From Phycisphaerae bacterium (GTDB taxonomy: Bacteria > Planctomycetota > Phycisphaerae > Sedimentisphaerales > Anaerohalosphaeraceae): a DNA stretch of 64,000 bases. The stretch covers positions 1 through 64,000 of the forward strand of contig JAAYCR010000050.1 in the NCBI GenBank assembly GCA_012729675.1, written 5' to 3'. Shown here in pieces: positions 43,005 to 51,429 of this stretch (the first letter of the stretch is position 1; every line of letters starts with the position of its first letter). Under the pieces are notes generated by a model. It did no database searches. It was given only the letters and a program-made list of their open reading frames with translations, and was not told the DNA's origin. The position numbers were made by a program, and so were the translations under genes.

Positions 43005-43976
43005 TTACGGTCGATAGTTCAGCGTTTGCGGCTGGCGCAGCTCGATGAATCTGACCGTACTTTGGAGCGTATGTTTGTTTTCGACGTAAAATTGATAGAG
43101 CATGGTAATCTTTTCTTTTTCGTCGGCTTCCATATTGCGGCCGGCCTGTCCCAAAGCCGCTCCCCAATTGACTTTCGTTGAGCCATCTTTGACATTCAGC
43201 GTCAGATGCGGCTGGGAGGTGCTCTTGCGGCCGGCAAAGTTGGCCACATCGACGCTTTCAATCTCATCCAGCAGCGGTTTGGTAATCGGCTCCTCGGCGG
43301 TCATCATCTGCAAGTTGTCCATCTGCGTCAGCACATTCACCAGATCCATCGCGGCTTTGATGTCCTCGGCCAGCCAGATCGTCCCGGCCGGCGGCGCCGA
43401 ACGCGCCGAAAAGCCGACCACCGCAGGCACGGCGATGGCCGTCACCGGAAGGGCCTCGAAGGCGATCATCTTTTCATCGACATACCACGTGCGCCCGCCG
43501 ACGCGGGCCGACACCACCGGACGACGATACTGCGCCGAAATTTCCAGCGCCGTCGGCGTCGCCTGCACATGAATATCATCCAGCCAGGCAATCGTCGTCA
43601 GCCGCTCGGCCACGGTGCGGGCGGCGTCCTCATCCAGCACAAACCGCCGTCCGCCGACCGCCTGCACGATCTGCTCGGTCCAGGCCGCCCCCAGCCATGC
43701 CGGCGGATCGAGCAGCTTGAGCGGCCCGGCGTGCGACTCGACCTGCGGCAGCGTCTTGACATACCTCTCCATCACCATAAACCCCGCCGTCAACCCCGCC
43801 GCCAACAGCGCCAAGCCCACAATCGACAGCGTCACCCGCAGCACCGGCGTGAGCCGCGGGGCGTCTTTTTTCTTTCGCTTGCGCACGGGAAGGGACGCGG
43901 ACGGTTTTTTCTTGCGGTCGCGTTTGAGAAAACTGAACCAGCTTTTGCCGGTCTTTGTTTTTTTGCGTTTGGCCAC
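43005..43976 (-). CDS. ftsQ: FtsQ-like division protein
   Basis: 323 residues from a GTG at 43976 with AAGGAA eight bases upstream. Very basic cytoplasmic tail (about 1-45, Lys/Arg-rich), one membrane helix (about 46-70), and an extracytoplasmic region (about 80-215) with a POTRA-like segment (AERLTTIAWLDDIHVQATPT) and the strand pair IRLRR-like VVSARVGGRTWYVDE. It follows ddl by 15 bases, the classic ddl-ftsQ order. FtsQ ties septal peptidoglycan synthesis to the divisome. No ftsA or ftsZ follows; the cluster stops here. Confidence 0.8.
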   Translation of the reverse strand: MAKRKKTKTGKSWFSFLKRDRKKKPSASLPVRKRKKKDAPRLTPVLRVTLSIVGLALLAAGLTAGFMVMERYVKTLPQVESHAGPLKLLDPPAWLGAAWTEQIVQAVGGRRFVLDEDAARTVAERLTTIAWLDDIHVQATPTALEISAQYRRPVVSARVGGRTWYVDEKMIAFEALPVTAIAVPAVVGFSARSAPPAGTIWLAEDIKAAMDLVNVLTQMDNLQMMTAEEPITKPLLDEIESVDVANFAGRKSTSQPHLTLNVKDGSTKVNWGAALGQAGRNMEADEKEKITMLYQFYVENKHTLQSTVRFIELRQPQTLNYRP

Positions 43977-43991
43977 GAGTGTTTCCTTGTG

Positions 43992-44945
43992 TTAAGGGGT
44001 TGCGGACACAGCACGGTCGTTCCATGCCGCCTCGACGATTTGCCGACACAGGTCGGGCGTCGGAATCCCCGCCTTTCGCGCCGCCATGGGCAGCAGCGAA
44101 TGACTGGTAAAGCCCGGCAGCGTGTTGATTTCGAGCACATACGGCGTGCCGTCGTCGGCCAGGATAAAATCGACGCGCCCCAGATGGCGGCAGTGCAGCG
44201 CGTTAAAACAATCCAGTGCTGTCTGCTGAATCCGCGCCGTCAACGCCGCATCGGCGAGGGTGTCAAACAGGTACTCGGTCGTGTCGGCGATATACTTGGC
44301 GTTAAAATCATAAAAGGCCGCATGGGTGCGAATCTCGATAATCGGTAGGGCCTGCCCGTTGACGATGCCGACGGTGATCTCGCGCCCGTTGATGAACGAT
44401 TCGATCATGCAGTCGCCGAAGGTCTTAAAGCACTGCACGCCCTTTGCCGCCGCCGTCGCCGCATCCTCAACGATCTCAACGCCGACGCTGCTGCCCTGCC
44501 GGACGGGCTTGACGACCAGTCGCTCGGCAAAGCCGTCAAGTTTTGCCGTCAGCGTTTGCTCGGTATCGCACGGCCCGACAATCACCTGCCGCGGCGCCAC
44601 GGCGCCGGCTCGCGCAAAAATGCGCTTGCTCTCGACCTTGTCAAAGGCGTTTCGGCTGGCCTCAGCCCCCGATCCGGTAAAAACAAGCCGCCGCCGCTCC
44701 AGAATCGACTGCAACTGGCCGTCCTCGCCGAACTGCCCGTGCAGCACCAGAAAAAACACGTCGATGGACGCAGCGTCCAGAATCCGCATATCTTCCGGCG
44801 TGATATCCGACAGAACGACATCCATCCCCGCCTCCCGCAGCGCCGCATACACCGTGCGCCCGCTGTTGAGGCTGACCTCACGCTCCGACCCGACCCCGCC
44901 GGACAGGACGGCGACTTTAAAGTTGTTTTTAAGTTTGTGTTGCAT
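43992..44945 (-). CDS. ddl: D-alanine--D-alanine ligase
   Basis: 317 residues, ATP-grasp. N-terminal KVAVLSGGVGSEREVSLNSG is the D-Ala binding region; VFFLVLHGQFGEDGQLQ follows; LVVKPVRQGSSVGVEIV is the phosphate-binding loop and CRHLGRVDFILAD/YVLEINTLPGFTSHSLLP the catalytic Mg and D-Ala site. It makes the D-Ala-D-Ala dipeptide for peptidoglycan. It lies between ftsQ and a four-helix-bundle insert that separates it from murB. No Shine-Dalgarno is visible at its ATG, possibly because the insertion replaced its native leader. Confidence 0.95.
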   Translation of the reverse strand: MQHKLKNNFKVAVLSGGVGSEREVSLNSGRTVYAALREAGMDVVLSDITPEDMRILDAASIDVFFLVLHGQFGEDGQLQSILERRRLVFTGSGAEASRNAFDKVESKRIFARAGAVAPRQVIVGPCDTEQTLTAKLDGFAERLVVKPVRQGSSVGVEIVEDAATAAAKGVQCFKTFGDCMIESFINGREITVGIVNGQALPIIEIRTHAAFYDFNAKYIADTTEYLFDTLADAALTARIQQTALDCFNALHCRHLGRVDFILADDGTPYVLEINTLPGFTSHSLLPMAARKAGIPTPDLCRQIVEAAWNDRAVSATP

Positions 44946-44954
44946 TGGGAGCAG

Positions 44955-44992
44955 TGTAGTTCTTAGTTCGTAGTTCGTTGTTCGTAGTTTAG
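44955..44992. repeat. Word-like tract, left arm around the four-helix gene
   Basis: TTCTTAGTTCGTAGTTCGTT followed by GTTCGTAGTTT. Inverted relative to the tract at 45400-45436. It contains the stop codon of the four-helix gene. Confidence 0.75.
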
Positions 44993-45372
44993 CATTGGCC
45001 TCGGCCGGGAAAGCCGAGGCTGCGTTTCAAGCCGCTAATCATTTTAGACAGTTCTGAAAAAGAAAGCCGTAAATGAGAATGTTGTTCTTCATAGATAAAT
45101 TTTCTTCTTTTACAGATTTCCAATAGCGCGACACATTCAAAAACGGAACCCTGCGCAATATCCAAAAACCGTCGATAATCCGTTTTACTGCGGGATGTTC
45201 CCTCTGCGAGATTCAAAGAAATAGAAACCGCCGCTCTGCGAAACTGCGAAATTAATCCATATAGTTCTTCTTTCGGAAAAGATTTTGTTTGGTCATAGAC
45301 ATAATCAATGACATCCAAAGCTTTCTGGTACACGATAAGTTCTTCAAATTGAAAGGTTATTTCACTGTGCAT
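44989..45372 (-). CDS. Four-helix-bundle protein (S23/IVP family)
   Basis: 127 residues from the ATG at 45372 with GGAAGAG upstream; GTG at 45387 is an alternative. Family hallmarks are ELIVYQKALDVIDYVYDQT, LISQFRRAAVSISLNLAEGT and RFLDIAQGSVFECVALLEIC. Such proteins form a pentameric helical bundle; some are encoded in 23S rRNA intervening sequences, others by free-standing cassettes, and the function is unclear. Here it sits inside the mur-ddl-ftsQ operon, bounded by inverted word-like tracts, so it seems to be an inserted cassette transcribed with its host operon. Confidence 0.88.
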   Translation of the reverse strand: MHSEITFQFEELIVYQKALDVIDYVYDQTKSFPKEELYGLISQFRRAAVSISLNLAEGTSRSKTDYRRFLDIAQGSVFECVALLEICKRRKFIYEEQHSHLRLSFSELSKMISGLKRSLGFPGRGQC

Positions 45373-45399
45373 TCGATACTCTTCCACTGCTCGGCTGCC

Positions 45400-45436
45400 A
45401 TGAACTACGAACTACGAACTATGAACTACGAACTAA
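45400..45436. repeat. Word-like tract, right arm around the four-helix gene
   Basis: ATGAACTACGAACTACGAAC followed by TATGAACTACGAACTAA. The ACGAACTAC unit is the reverse complement of the GTAGTTCGT unit at 44955-44992. It abuts the murB stop codon. Confidence 0.75.
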
Positions 45437-45437
45437 T

Positions 45438-46316
45438 CTACCAAATTTCAATCTCCAGCTCCAGCTCCACGTCAAACTTGTCCTGCACCTTTTGCCGCAC
45501 CAGTTCGATGAGCTGTTTGACATCGGCGCTTTTGCAGCCGCTTTCGGTCGTGATGAAGTTGGCGTGTTTTTCGCTGACAAAGGCCCCGCCGACCTGCGTG
45601 CCCTTCAACCCCGCGCGGTCAATCAGTGCCCCGGCGCTCATCCCGCGCGGATTCTTGAAGATGCACCCGGCGTTGCGCGCGTTCAGCGGCTGGGTGTTCT
45701 TCTTGTAAATCCACACTTCCTTAACCGTCTTGAGCATCTGGTCGGGGTCGGACTGCGTCAGTTCCAGCGTCGCGTCCAGAATGATCGGTGTGGTGATATT
45801 GACCCAGCGATAATCGAACACCAACTCCGGCTTGGCCTTCTCGAAAATCGTCCCGTGTATATCCATCACGGTTACGCTCTGCGTGCGCGAGCCGATGTCG
45901 CCGAAGTTGCCGCCGGCGTTCATCCGCACGGCCCCGCCCACCGAGCCGGGGATGCCCGTCAAGGCCTCCAGCCCGCACAGCCCCTTGCGCACCGAGTCCA
46001 GCACCAGCTTGTTCAGGTTCACCCCGGCCCCGGCCTTGAGCGTTGTGCCGTCAAACGCCACCTGCGTAAACGCCTCGGTGTCCAGCTTGAGCACTACGCC
46101 CTTGATGCCCTCGTCGCTGACCAGCAGATTCGACCCAAGCCCCAGCACCCGCATCGGCACCTGCTCGGCCGCGCACCGCTGCACAATGTCCTGAAGCTGC
46201 TCGACACTCGTTGGCCGCGCCAAGTACTCGGCCACACCGCCAAGGCCGTACCACGTCAGCTCTTTGAGCGAGGCGTTTTCTTTAACGATGTTCTCTAAGC
46301 CACTGAATAATGTCAT
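45438..46316 (-). CDS. murB: UDP-N-acetylmuramate dehydrogenase
   Basis: 292 residues from the ATG at 46316. FAD-binding type 4 domain (LKELTWYGLGGVAEYLARP, LGLGSNLLVSDEGIKGV, GIPGSVGGAVRMNAG) and MurB C-terminal domain (NPRGMSAGALIDRAGLKGTQ, GGAFVSEKHANFITT). Reduces enolpyruvyl-UDP-GlcNAc with NADPH to UDP-MurNAc. Short type IIb-like form without the Tyr-loop insertion. The start overlaps the end of murC by 35 bases, so the two are translationally coupled. Confidence 0.95.
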   Translation of the reverse strand: MTLFSGLENIVKENASLKELTWYGLGGVAEYLARPTSVEQLQDIVQRCAAEQVPMRVLGLGSNLLVSDEGIKGVVLKLDTEAFTQVAFDGTTLKAGAGVNLNKLVLDSVRKGLCGLEALTGIPGSVGGAVRMNAGGNFGDIGSRTQSVTVMDIHGTIFEKAKPELVFDYRWVNITTPIILDATLELTQSDPDQMLKTVKEVWIYKKNTQPLNARNAGCIFKNPRGMSAGALIDRAGLKGTQVGGAFVSEKHANFITTESGCKSADVKQLIELVRQKVQDKFDVELELEIEIW

Positions 46317-47676
46317 CGGAAACCTTCCAAATCGTCCCGGCACCCATCGTCATGACCAGGTCGCCGTCTCGGACGTGTTGCGTTAAATGGTTCAAAATAC
46401 CCGCAAAATCATTGATAAACAACGCCTCGCACTGCCGCTGGCGGATGCGTTCGACCAGCGTCTCGGCGTTGACCGTGCTTTTGCTCTCGGCGGTGTCCCG
46501 CACGAAGTAAATCTCCGGCACAATCGTAATATCGGCAAGCTTAAAGCTTTCCGCGAAATCATCAAGCAAAAAACGGGTTCGGCTGTACTGATGCGGCTGA
46601 AAAACGCACCACAGCCGCTTGGGTTGATACCGCTGCCGTACCGCCTCCAGCGATGCTCGAATCTCGGTCGGGTGGTGGGCGTAGTCGTCCAGCACCGTGA
46701 TGCCGCCGACCTGCCCTTTGAGCATCAGCCGCCGGTCAATGCCGGAAAACGCCCCCAGCCGCTCGACGACGACCGATTCCGGCACGCCCGCCTCAAGTGC
46801 CGCGGCCGCGACAACCAGCGCATTATACACATTGTGCTTGCCCGGCAGCCCAATCCGCACGCGCCCCAGCCCCCGGCCGCTGCGGATCAAGTCAAACGCA
46901 TAAAGCCCCTCTACAAGCTCCAAATTACCCGCCGTCACATCGCAGTGCGACTCCAGCCCCACCGTCACGACCTGTCGGCCGTCTTTCTGCCGTCGCAGTA
47001 CGCGAGCGACGTTTTTATCGGCCCCATTGGCGATCAGCACCCCGCCCGGCTTGATCCCGGAGGCAAAATCGCTGAATGCCTCGACGATCTCGTCCTCATT
47101 TCGATAATAATCCAGATGATCCTGCTCTATATTAAGGATCACCCCGATGGACGGATGCAGGTTCAAAAAGCTGCGGTCATACTCGCACGCCTCGGCCACA
47201 AACAGCCGTCCGTTGCCCGCCCCGCTGGAGCCGCCCAGTTGCCCGATGTCGGCCCCGATGATGTAGTTTGGTTTAAGTCCAGCCTCCGTAAGCAGATGTG
47301 TAATCCACGCACTGGCGGTACTCTTGCCGTGCGTCCCTGCCACCGCAATCCCCGTGTACGCCTCAAACAGCCGTCCGAGCATCTCGGCATACTTATAGAT
47401 CGGACAGCCCAACTCCCCGGCCCGCGCCAGTTCCGGGTTGCTCGCCGTCACCGCCGCACTGATGATCACCGCATCGACCGCCGCCGGCATATTCTCCGGC
47501 GTATGCCCGATATGAATCTGTGCGCCCTGCCGCTGCAAGTCGTCCGTAACTGCGCTTTGGCACATATCCGACCCCGACACCACCGCCCCGCGGCGCATCA
47601 GCAGTTTGGCCAGCCCGCTGGTCCCGACACCGCCAATCCCGATAAAGTGAAACCGCTTCCCTGAACTTCGTTCCAT
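46282..47676 (-). CDS. murC: UDP-N-acetylmuramate--L-alanine ligase
   Basis: 464 residues. N-terminal domain with FHFIGIGGVGTSGLAKLLMR, central ATPase domain with P-loop GTHGKSTASAWITHL, and MurC/D/E/F C-terminal domain (DDYAHHPTEIRASLEAVRQR). Adds L-Ala to UDP-MurNAc in the cytoplasm. First gene of the murC-murB-(four-helix)-ddl-ftsQ run. Upstream members of a classical division cluster (murG, ftsW) are not present in the window; a repeat-filled gap lies there instead. Confidence 0.96.
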   Translation of the reverse strand: MERSSGKRFHFIGIGGVGTSGLAKLLMRRGAVVSGSDMCQSAVTDDLQRQGAQIHIGHTPENMPAAVDAVIISAAVTASNPELARAGELGCPIYKYAEMLGRLFEAYTGIAVAGTHGKSTASAWITHLLTEAGLKPNYIIGADIGQLGGSSGAGNGRLFVAEACEYDRSFLNLHPSIGVILNIEQDHLDYYRNEDEIVEAFSDFASGIKPGGVLIANGADKNVARVLRRQKDGRQVVTVGLESHCDVTAGNLELVEGLYAFDLIRSGRGLGRVRIGLPGKHNVYNALVVAAAALEAGVPESVVVERLGAFSGIDRRLMLKGQVGGITVLDDYAHHPTEIRASLEAVRQRYQPKRLWCVFQPHQYSRTRFLLDDFAESFKLADITIVPEIYFVRDTAESKSTVNAETLVERIRQRQCEALFINDFAGILNHLTQHVRDGDLVMTMGAGTIWKVSDDIIQWLREHR

Positions 47677-47798
47677 GCGTCAATCCATTTCGTTAAACCC
47701 GCTTTGATTGTTATCTTATCGTCAGATCGACGTTTCTTCAATACCCTTCGCCCTTCATCCATCCGCGATTCGTAACTCAAGCTTCGCTTGCCCCCCCC

Positions 47799-47895
47799 CT
47801 CGGCCTGAAAGGCCAAAATACCTTAGCCCAGCCCGGGGGGCTGGGTTGGAAATCGCCCAAGACCTCCGTTTCGCCCCGCAGGGGCAGCAGTCACC
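47799..47895. repeat. Palindrome string, copy B (inverted)
   Basis: In reverse complement it contains GCCCC-TGC-GGGGC and, about 28 bases on, CAGCCC-CCC-GGGCTG followed by GGCTAAGGTATTTTGGCCTT. Same order and spacing as copy A at 35973-36294, with different bases in the first stem that keep pairing. Confidence 0.7.
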
Positions 47896-48010
47896 CAGTG
47901 TTTTGGTTTTGAATTTGTTTAGGATATGGAATTTTGTGCTTAGAATGTTGGCTGCGGCTCTGCAGCGACAAGCATTTTCGGAGATATCTACCAAAAAAAG
48001 AGATAATCTA

Positions 48011-48039
48011 TTGTCCGCCCAAGCCATTAGGGGTATGAT
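48011..48039 (+). promoter_or_regulatory. Promoter of fucI
   Basis: TTGTCC (48011-48016), 17-base spacer, TATGAT (48034-48039), 80 bases before the ATG. The long leader has no obvious hairpin. Confidence 0.55.
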
Positions 48040-48119
48040 ATCAGCGTGTGCCGGTCAAAAAACCGGCGTTTCGGTCTCGACAACAAACATCCGGTTTTGT
48101 AATGGAAAGGATCACGACA

Positions 48120-49835
48120 ATGCCTTCAAAAGCGATCAAAGCAACTTGTCTTCCCAAGCTCGCCAAAGCAACCCCGCACATTCCGGTCATTGGTGTGTTT
48201 GCACCGTGCGATCCCCGTGTTGACGCCGCCAGCCGAAGCCGTGCGCAGAACATCGCGTCGATGGTTGCCGACACCATCTGCGGGCAGGTCGTTTTGCCCG
48301 ACAAGCAGCCGGTGTCGGTGGTCTATTCGGATGTCCTGGTGGATGGCGAGGCGCAGGCCGACATCGTCGCCCGGCAGTTTCGTGAGGCCGGCGTGAATGT
48401 GCTGGTCTGTGCGCCGGATACCTGGGCGTTTCCGCAACTGACGACAATTTCGCTGCTGCAGCAGTTTCCCAAAGATACGCCGCTGAACATCACCTGCGGC
48501 AACAGCGGTCCCAAGCCCGGCGTGGTCTATGCCCACGCGCTGGCCGGGGCGATCAGCCAATACGGCAAGCTGGTGCATCTGAACGTCGGCAACTGGCCCG
48601 ACACCGGCCAGAATCCAAAGATGAGCGCAGCGACCGCCGCGGCGCTGGTGGATTGGTGCTATGCGGCCGTTACCGCCGTCGCCCTGCGCGGCCGCCGCAT
48701 GATGATCTTCGGACACGACTCGATGGGGATGGAAACGGCACTGGCCCATATTCTGCCGACCCGCAACGCCTTTGGCCTGGAGATTACCCGGCTGGATATG
48801 AAACTGCTGGCCGATATGCTCAGTAAGGAGGCCTATGACAAGAAGGAATTGAAGGCCCTGCGCGGCTGGATTGACGCCCATATCGGCAAGCGGCTGGAAA
48901 TCAAGACCGACGCCGACAGCAAGCGGTTTGATCAGTCGCTGGCGATGTACCTGATTAACCGCGATTTGATGGCGGAACTCAACGCCGTCGGCGGCGGGTT
49001 TATGAGCCAGTTGGAATGGGGAAGCGACAAACGCGGGCTGCCGCTGCCAGTGGCCGACGCGATGGAATCGATGTTCAACAGCACTTTTGACCATAACGGC
49101 CCCAAGGCCCCGCTGCCCTATGCGACGGAGGCCGACGTACAGGGTCTGCTGACGATGCTGTTTTATACCTGGCTGTCCGGCGGCAACCCGCCGCTGTTTA
49201 TGGACTTCCGCAAGGTCTGGGAAGGCTGGGAAATCAAAGAACTGGCCAAAACGCTCGGCGTCAAGGTCAATCCGAAGGCCGACTTCATCGTCAAGGGGCT
49301 GGTGGACGGAGACAACTCGGGCAGCGCGGCGTTTAACTGGGCGGCCAAGCCCGGCGCATCCGTCAAGGAGATTTTGAAAGGCGTATTGATGCCGCTGGCC
49401 GATCCGGGATACTTCGCCGGCGGCGGCAACAGCGTAACCTTTATCACGCCGGCGGGAATCGATGGACTGGCCGGACGCATGGCCTACAGCGCCCTGAATA
49501 ACAAGTTCAGTATGTTTTGGGATCAGGCCTACACCACCAGTGTCCCGGCCAAACTCGGCAAGGCGATGTGCGATCTGACCACGCCGACCTGGCCGCATAC
49601 CTTCGTGGTGCCGAAATATGCCAGTATGCTCGAATACAAACAATACGCCCCGGCCAACCATTTCCACATGACGTGGAACCTGCCGGTATCGCGTTTGCAG
49701 TACTGGATGGATCTGACCGGCACGCTCAGTATTACACCCTGGAGCGCTCGTCCGGCGTTTGTCGAGGGAATCGACCGTCCGCAACCGCTGATCCACTTGC
49801 TCAACGGCGGCGAGTATGCCGCCAAAATACTGTAA
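48120..49835 (+). CDS. fucI: L-fucose isomerase
   Basis: 571 residues from the ATG at 48120 (AAAGGA upstream). FucI/AraA fold in three domains: N-terminal HIPVIGVFAPCDPRVDAASR, middle RRMMIFGHDSMGMETA, C-terminal beta domain with HTFVVPKYASMLEYKQYAPA and NHFHMTWNLP. Converts L-fucose to L-fuculose (also D-arabinose to D-ribulose in homologues), Mn-dependent, cytoplasmic. Slightly shorter than the E. coli enzyme. It converges on the minus-strand sugar operon and supplies the ketose for the kinase gene that ends 77 bases away. Confidence 0.9.
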   Translation: MPSKAIKATCLPKLAKATPHIPVIGVFAPCDPRVDAASRSRAQNIASMVADTICGQVVLPDKQPVSVVYSDVLVDGEAQADIVARQFREAGVNVLVCAPDTWAFPQLTTISLLQQFPKDTPLNITCGNSGPKPGVVYAHALAGAISQYGKLVHLNVGNWPDTGQNPKMSAATAAALVDWCYAAVTAVALRGRRMMIFGHDSMGMETALAHILPTRNAFGLEITRLDMKLLADMLSKEAYDKKELKALRGWIDAHIGKRLEIKTDADSKRFDQSLAMYLINRDLMAELNAVGGGFMSQLEWGSDKRGLPLPVADAMESMFNSTFDHNGPKAPLPYATEADVQGLLTMLFYTWLSGGNPPLFMDFRKVWEGWEIKELAKTLGVKVNPKADFIVKGLVDGDNSGSAAFNWAAKPGASVKEILKGVLMPLADPGYFAGGGNSVTFITPAGIDGLAGRMAYSALNNKFSMFWDQAYTTSVPAKLGKAMCDLTTPTWPHTFVVPKYASMLEYKQYAPANHFHMTWNLPVSRLQYWMDLTGTLSITPWSARPAFVEGIDRPQPLIHLLNGGEYAAKIL

Positions 49836-49912
49836 CAATACTCGCGGCTGTGCCGAGTGTGTGCGACGAATCGGCGATCGGTTTGAACCGTTCCGATGGA
49901 TCTGTCATAAAC

Positions 49913-51391
49913 TCAAGAGAGGTTGTTCTCGAGGCGTTTGATCATCGCCGCCCATCGACTGTCCGGACGCGGGGTATAGGTCTGGGTCGGGAAGGAATCG
50001 GCGATGATCCGGCGGCCGTGCGCCAATGAGCGGATTTGGCCGCAGGCTTTGGCCTGAATCAGCACATTGCCCAATACGGTCGCTTCGACCGGGCCGGTGA
50101 TGACGGTCTTGCCGGTCGCGTCGGCGGTCAGTTGATTGAGCAGTTCGTTTTGCGTGCCGCCGCCGATGATGTGCAGTGTTTCGAGGGTCTGTCCGGAAAC
50201 GTCCTCCAGCATCCGCAGGACCTGTCGATAGCGCATAGCCAGACTTTCCAGGATGACGCGAATCATCCGCCCTTTGTCCTGAATCGGCGTTTGGCCGGTT
50301 TGGGTCAGAAAGGCATTGATCTTTCCGGGCATATCGCCGGGAGCAAAGAACGTCATATCATCCGGATCAATCCAGGCCGTAAAGGGTTCGGCCGCCGTCG
50401 CCATATCGGCGATTGTCGCATAATCGAGCGCCTGTCCCTCCGTTTCCCACTGGCGGCGGCATTCCTGCACCAGCCACAGGCCCATGATGTTTCGAAGCAG
50501 TGCAATCGTATGTTCCACACCGCCCTCATTGGTCAGGGCGTACTCGAACGTTTTTGGGGTAATGATCGGGCTGGGAGTCTCAATGCCCATCAGGCTCCAC
50601 GTCCCGCTGGACAGATATGCCCACGGGCGATTTTCGACGGCGGGAACGGCGGCCACTGCCGACGCGGTGTCGTGTGTGCCGACGGTTAATATCGGGATGG
50701 CCGAGCCGTCTTTGTTGCGAGCGATGGCCGGGTTCAAGACGCCGATCTGTCGGCCGGGGTTGACGACTTCGGGCAAAATCTCAATCGACAGGTCAAGTGC
50801 GTTCAGCAGTTTTTTCGACCACTGTCCGGTATGCATATCCATCATTTGCGACGTGCTGGCGATGGTGTATTCGGCGCAGGGCCGCGCCCCCAGCAGCGTC
50901 ATCAGCAGGTTCGGCATAAACAAAAGCTGTGTGGCCTTGCCCAGCGGTTCCGGCGTCCGGTGTTTGCAGCCCAGCAATTGGAACAGCGTATTAAACGGCA
51001 TAAACTGAATGCCGCTGTTGGCATAAAGCTCCCACTTCCCGACGATCCGACAGGCCTCGTCGATCATCCCTTCCGTGCGGCTGTCGCGGTAATGATAGGG
51101 CTTTTCCATCAAGTTGCCGTCGGCGTCCATCAGCCCGAAATCCACCCCCCACGTATCCAGCCCCAGCCCCGCCACGGTTTGCGCCTCGTCCATCGCGGCC
51201 TTGATCCCGACGGTAATCTCATCGATCAGCCGTTGGACATCCCAGCGCAGCGAATCGCCTTCCCTGACCGGGCCGTTGGAGAACCGATGTGCCTGCCGCA
51301 GCGTAAATGTCTCATTCTCCAGCGTCGCCAGCATCACACGGCCGCTTTCGGCCCCCAGATCGACCGCGATATAGTGAGTGCGTTGTGCCAT
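49913..51391 (-). CDS. Rhamnulokinase/L-fuculokinase-family sugar kinase
   Basis: 492 residues from the ATG at 51391 with GGAG upstream. FGGY kinase with phosphate-1 motif AVDLGAESGRVMLATL and the rhamnulokinase-like GLDTWGVDFGLMDADGNL and PYHYRD; adenosine motif IHIIGGGTQNELLNQLTADA. Closest by eye to RhaB rather than FucK, yet the neighbour is fucI, so L-fuculose may be the true substrate. Last gene of the operon that starts with the DeoR regulator. No aldolase for the expected 1-phosphate product is recognisable in the window. Confidence 0.88.
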   Translation of the reverse strand: MAQRTHYIAVDLGAESGRVMLATLENETFTLRQAHRFSNGPVREGDSLRWDVQRLIDEITVGIKAAMDEAQTVAGLGLDTWGVDFGLMDADGNLMEKPYHYRDSRTEGMIDEACRIVGKWELYANSGIQFMPFNTLFQLLGCKHRTPEPLGKATQLLFMPNLLMTLLGARPCAEYTIASTSQMMDMHTGQWSKKLLNALDLSIEILPEVVNPGRQIGVLNPAIARNKDGSAIPILTVGTHDTASAVAAVPAVENRPWAYLSSGTWSLMGIETPSPIITPKTFEYALTNEGGVEHTIALLRNIMGLWLVQECRRQWETEGQALDYATIADMATAAEPFTAWIDPDDMTFFAPGDMPGKINAFLTQTGQTPIQDKGRMIRVILESLAMRYRQVLRMLEDVSGQTLETLHIIGGGTQNELLNQLTADATGKTVITGPVEATVLGNVLIQAKACGQIRSLAHGRRIIADSFPTQTYTPRPDSRWAAMIKRLENNLS

Positions 51392-51429
51392 TTGATTCTC
51401 CTTTTTTTGTGAATGACGATTCGTAAAGA

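Larger units (their letters stand above)
47677..48119. other. Divergent intergenic region between murC and fucI
   Basis: Holds the inverted copy of the palindrome-string repeat (47799-47895), a short word-like stretch near 47745-47775, and the fucI promoter at 48011-48039. The murC promoter should also lie here but is not evident. Confidence 0.6.

Noticed and set aside
48126-49838. 570-codon minus-strand frame opposite fucI
   Set aside because: Complete overlap with a well-supported fucI and no domain of its own.
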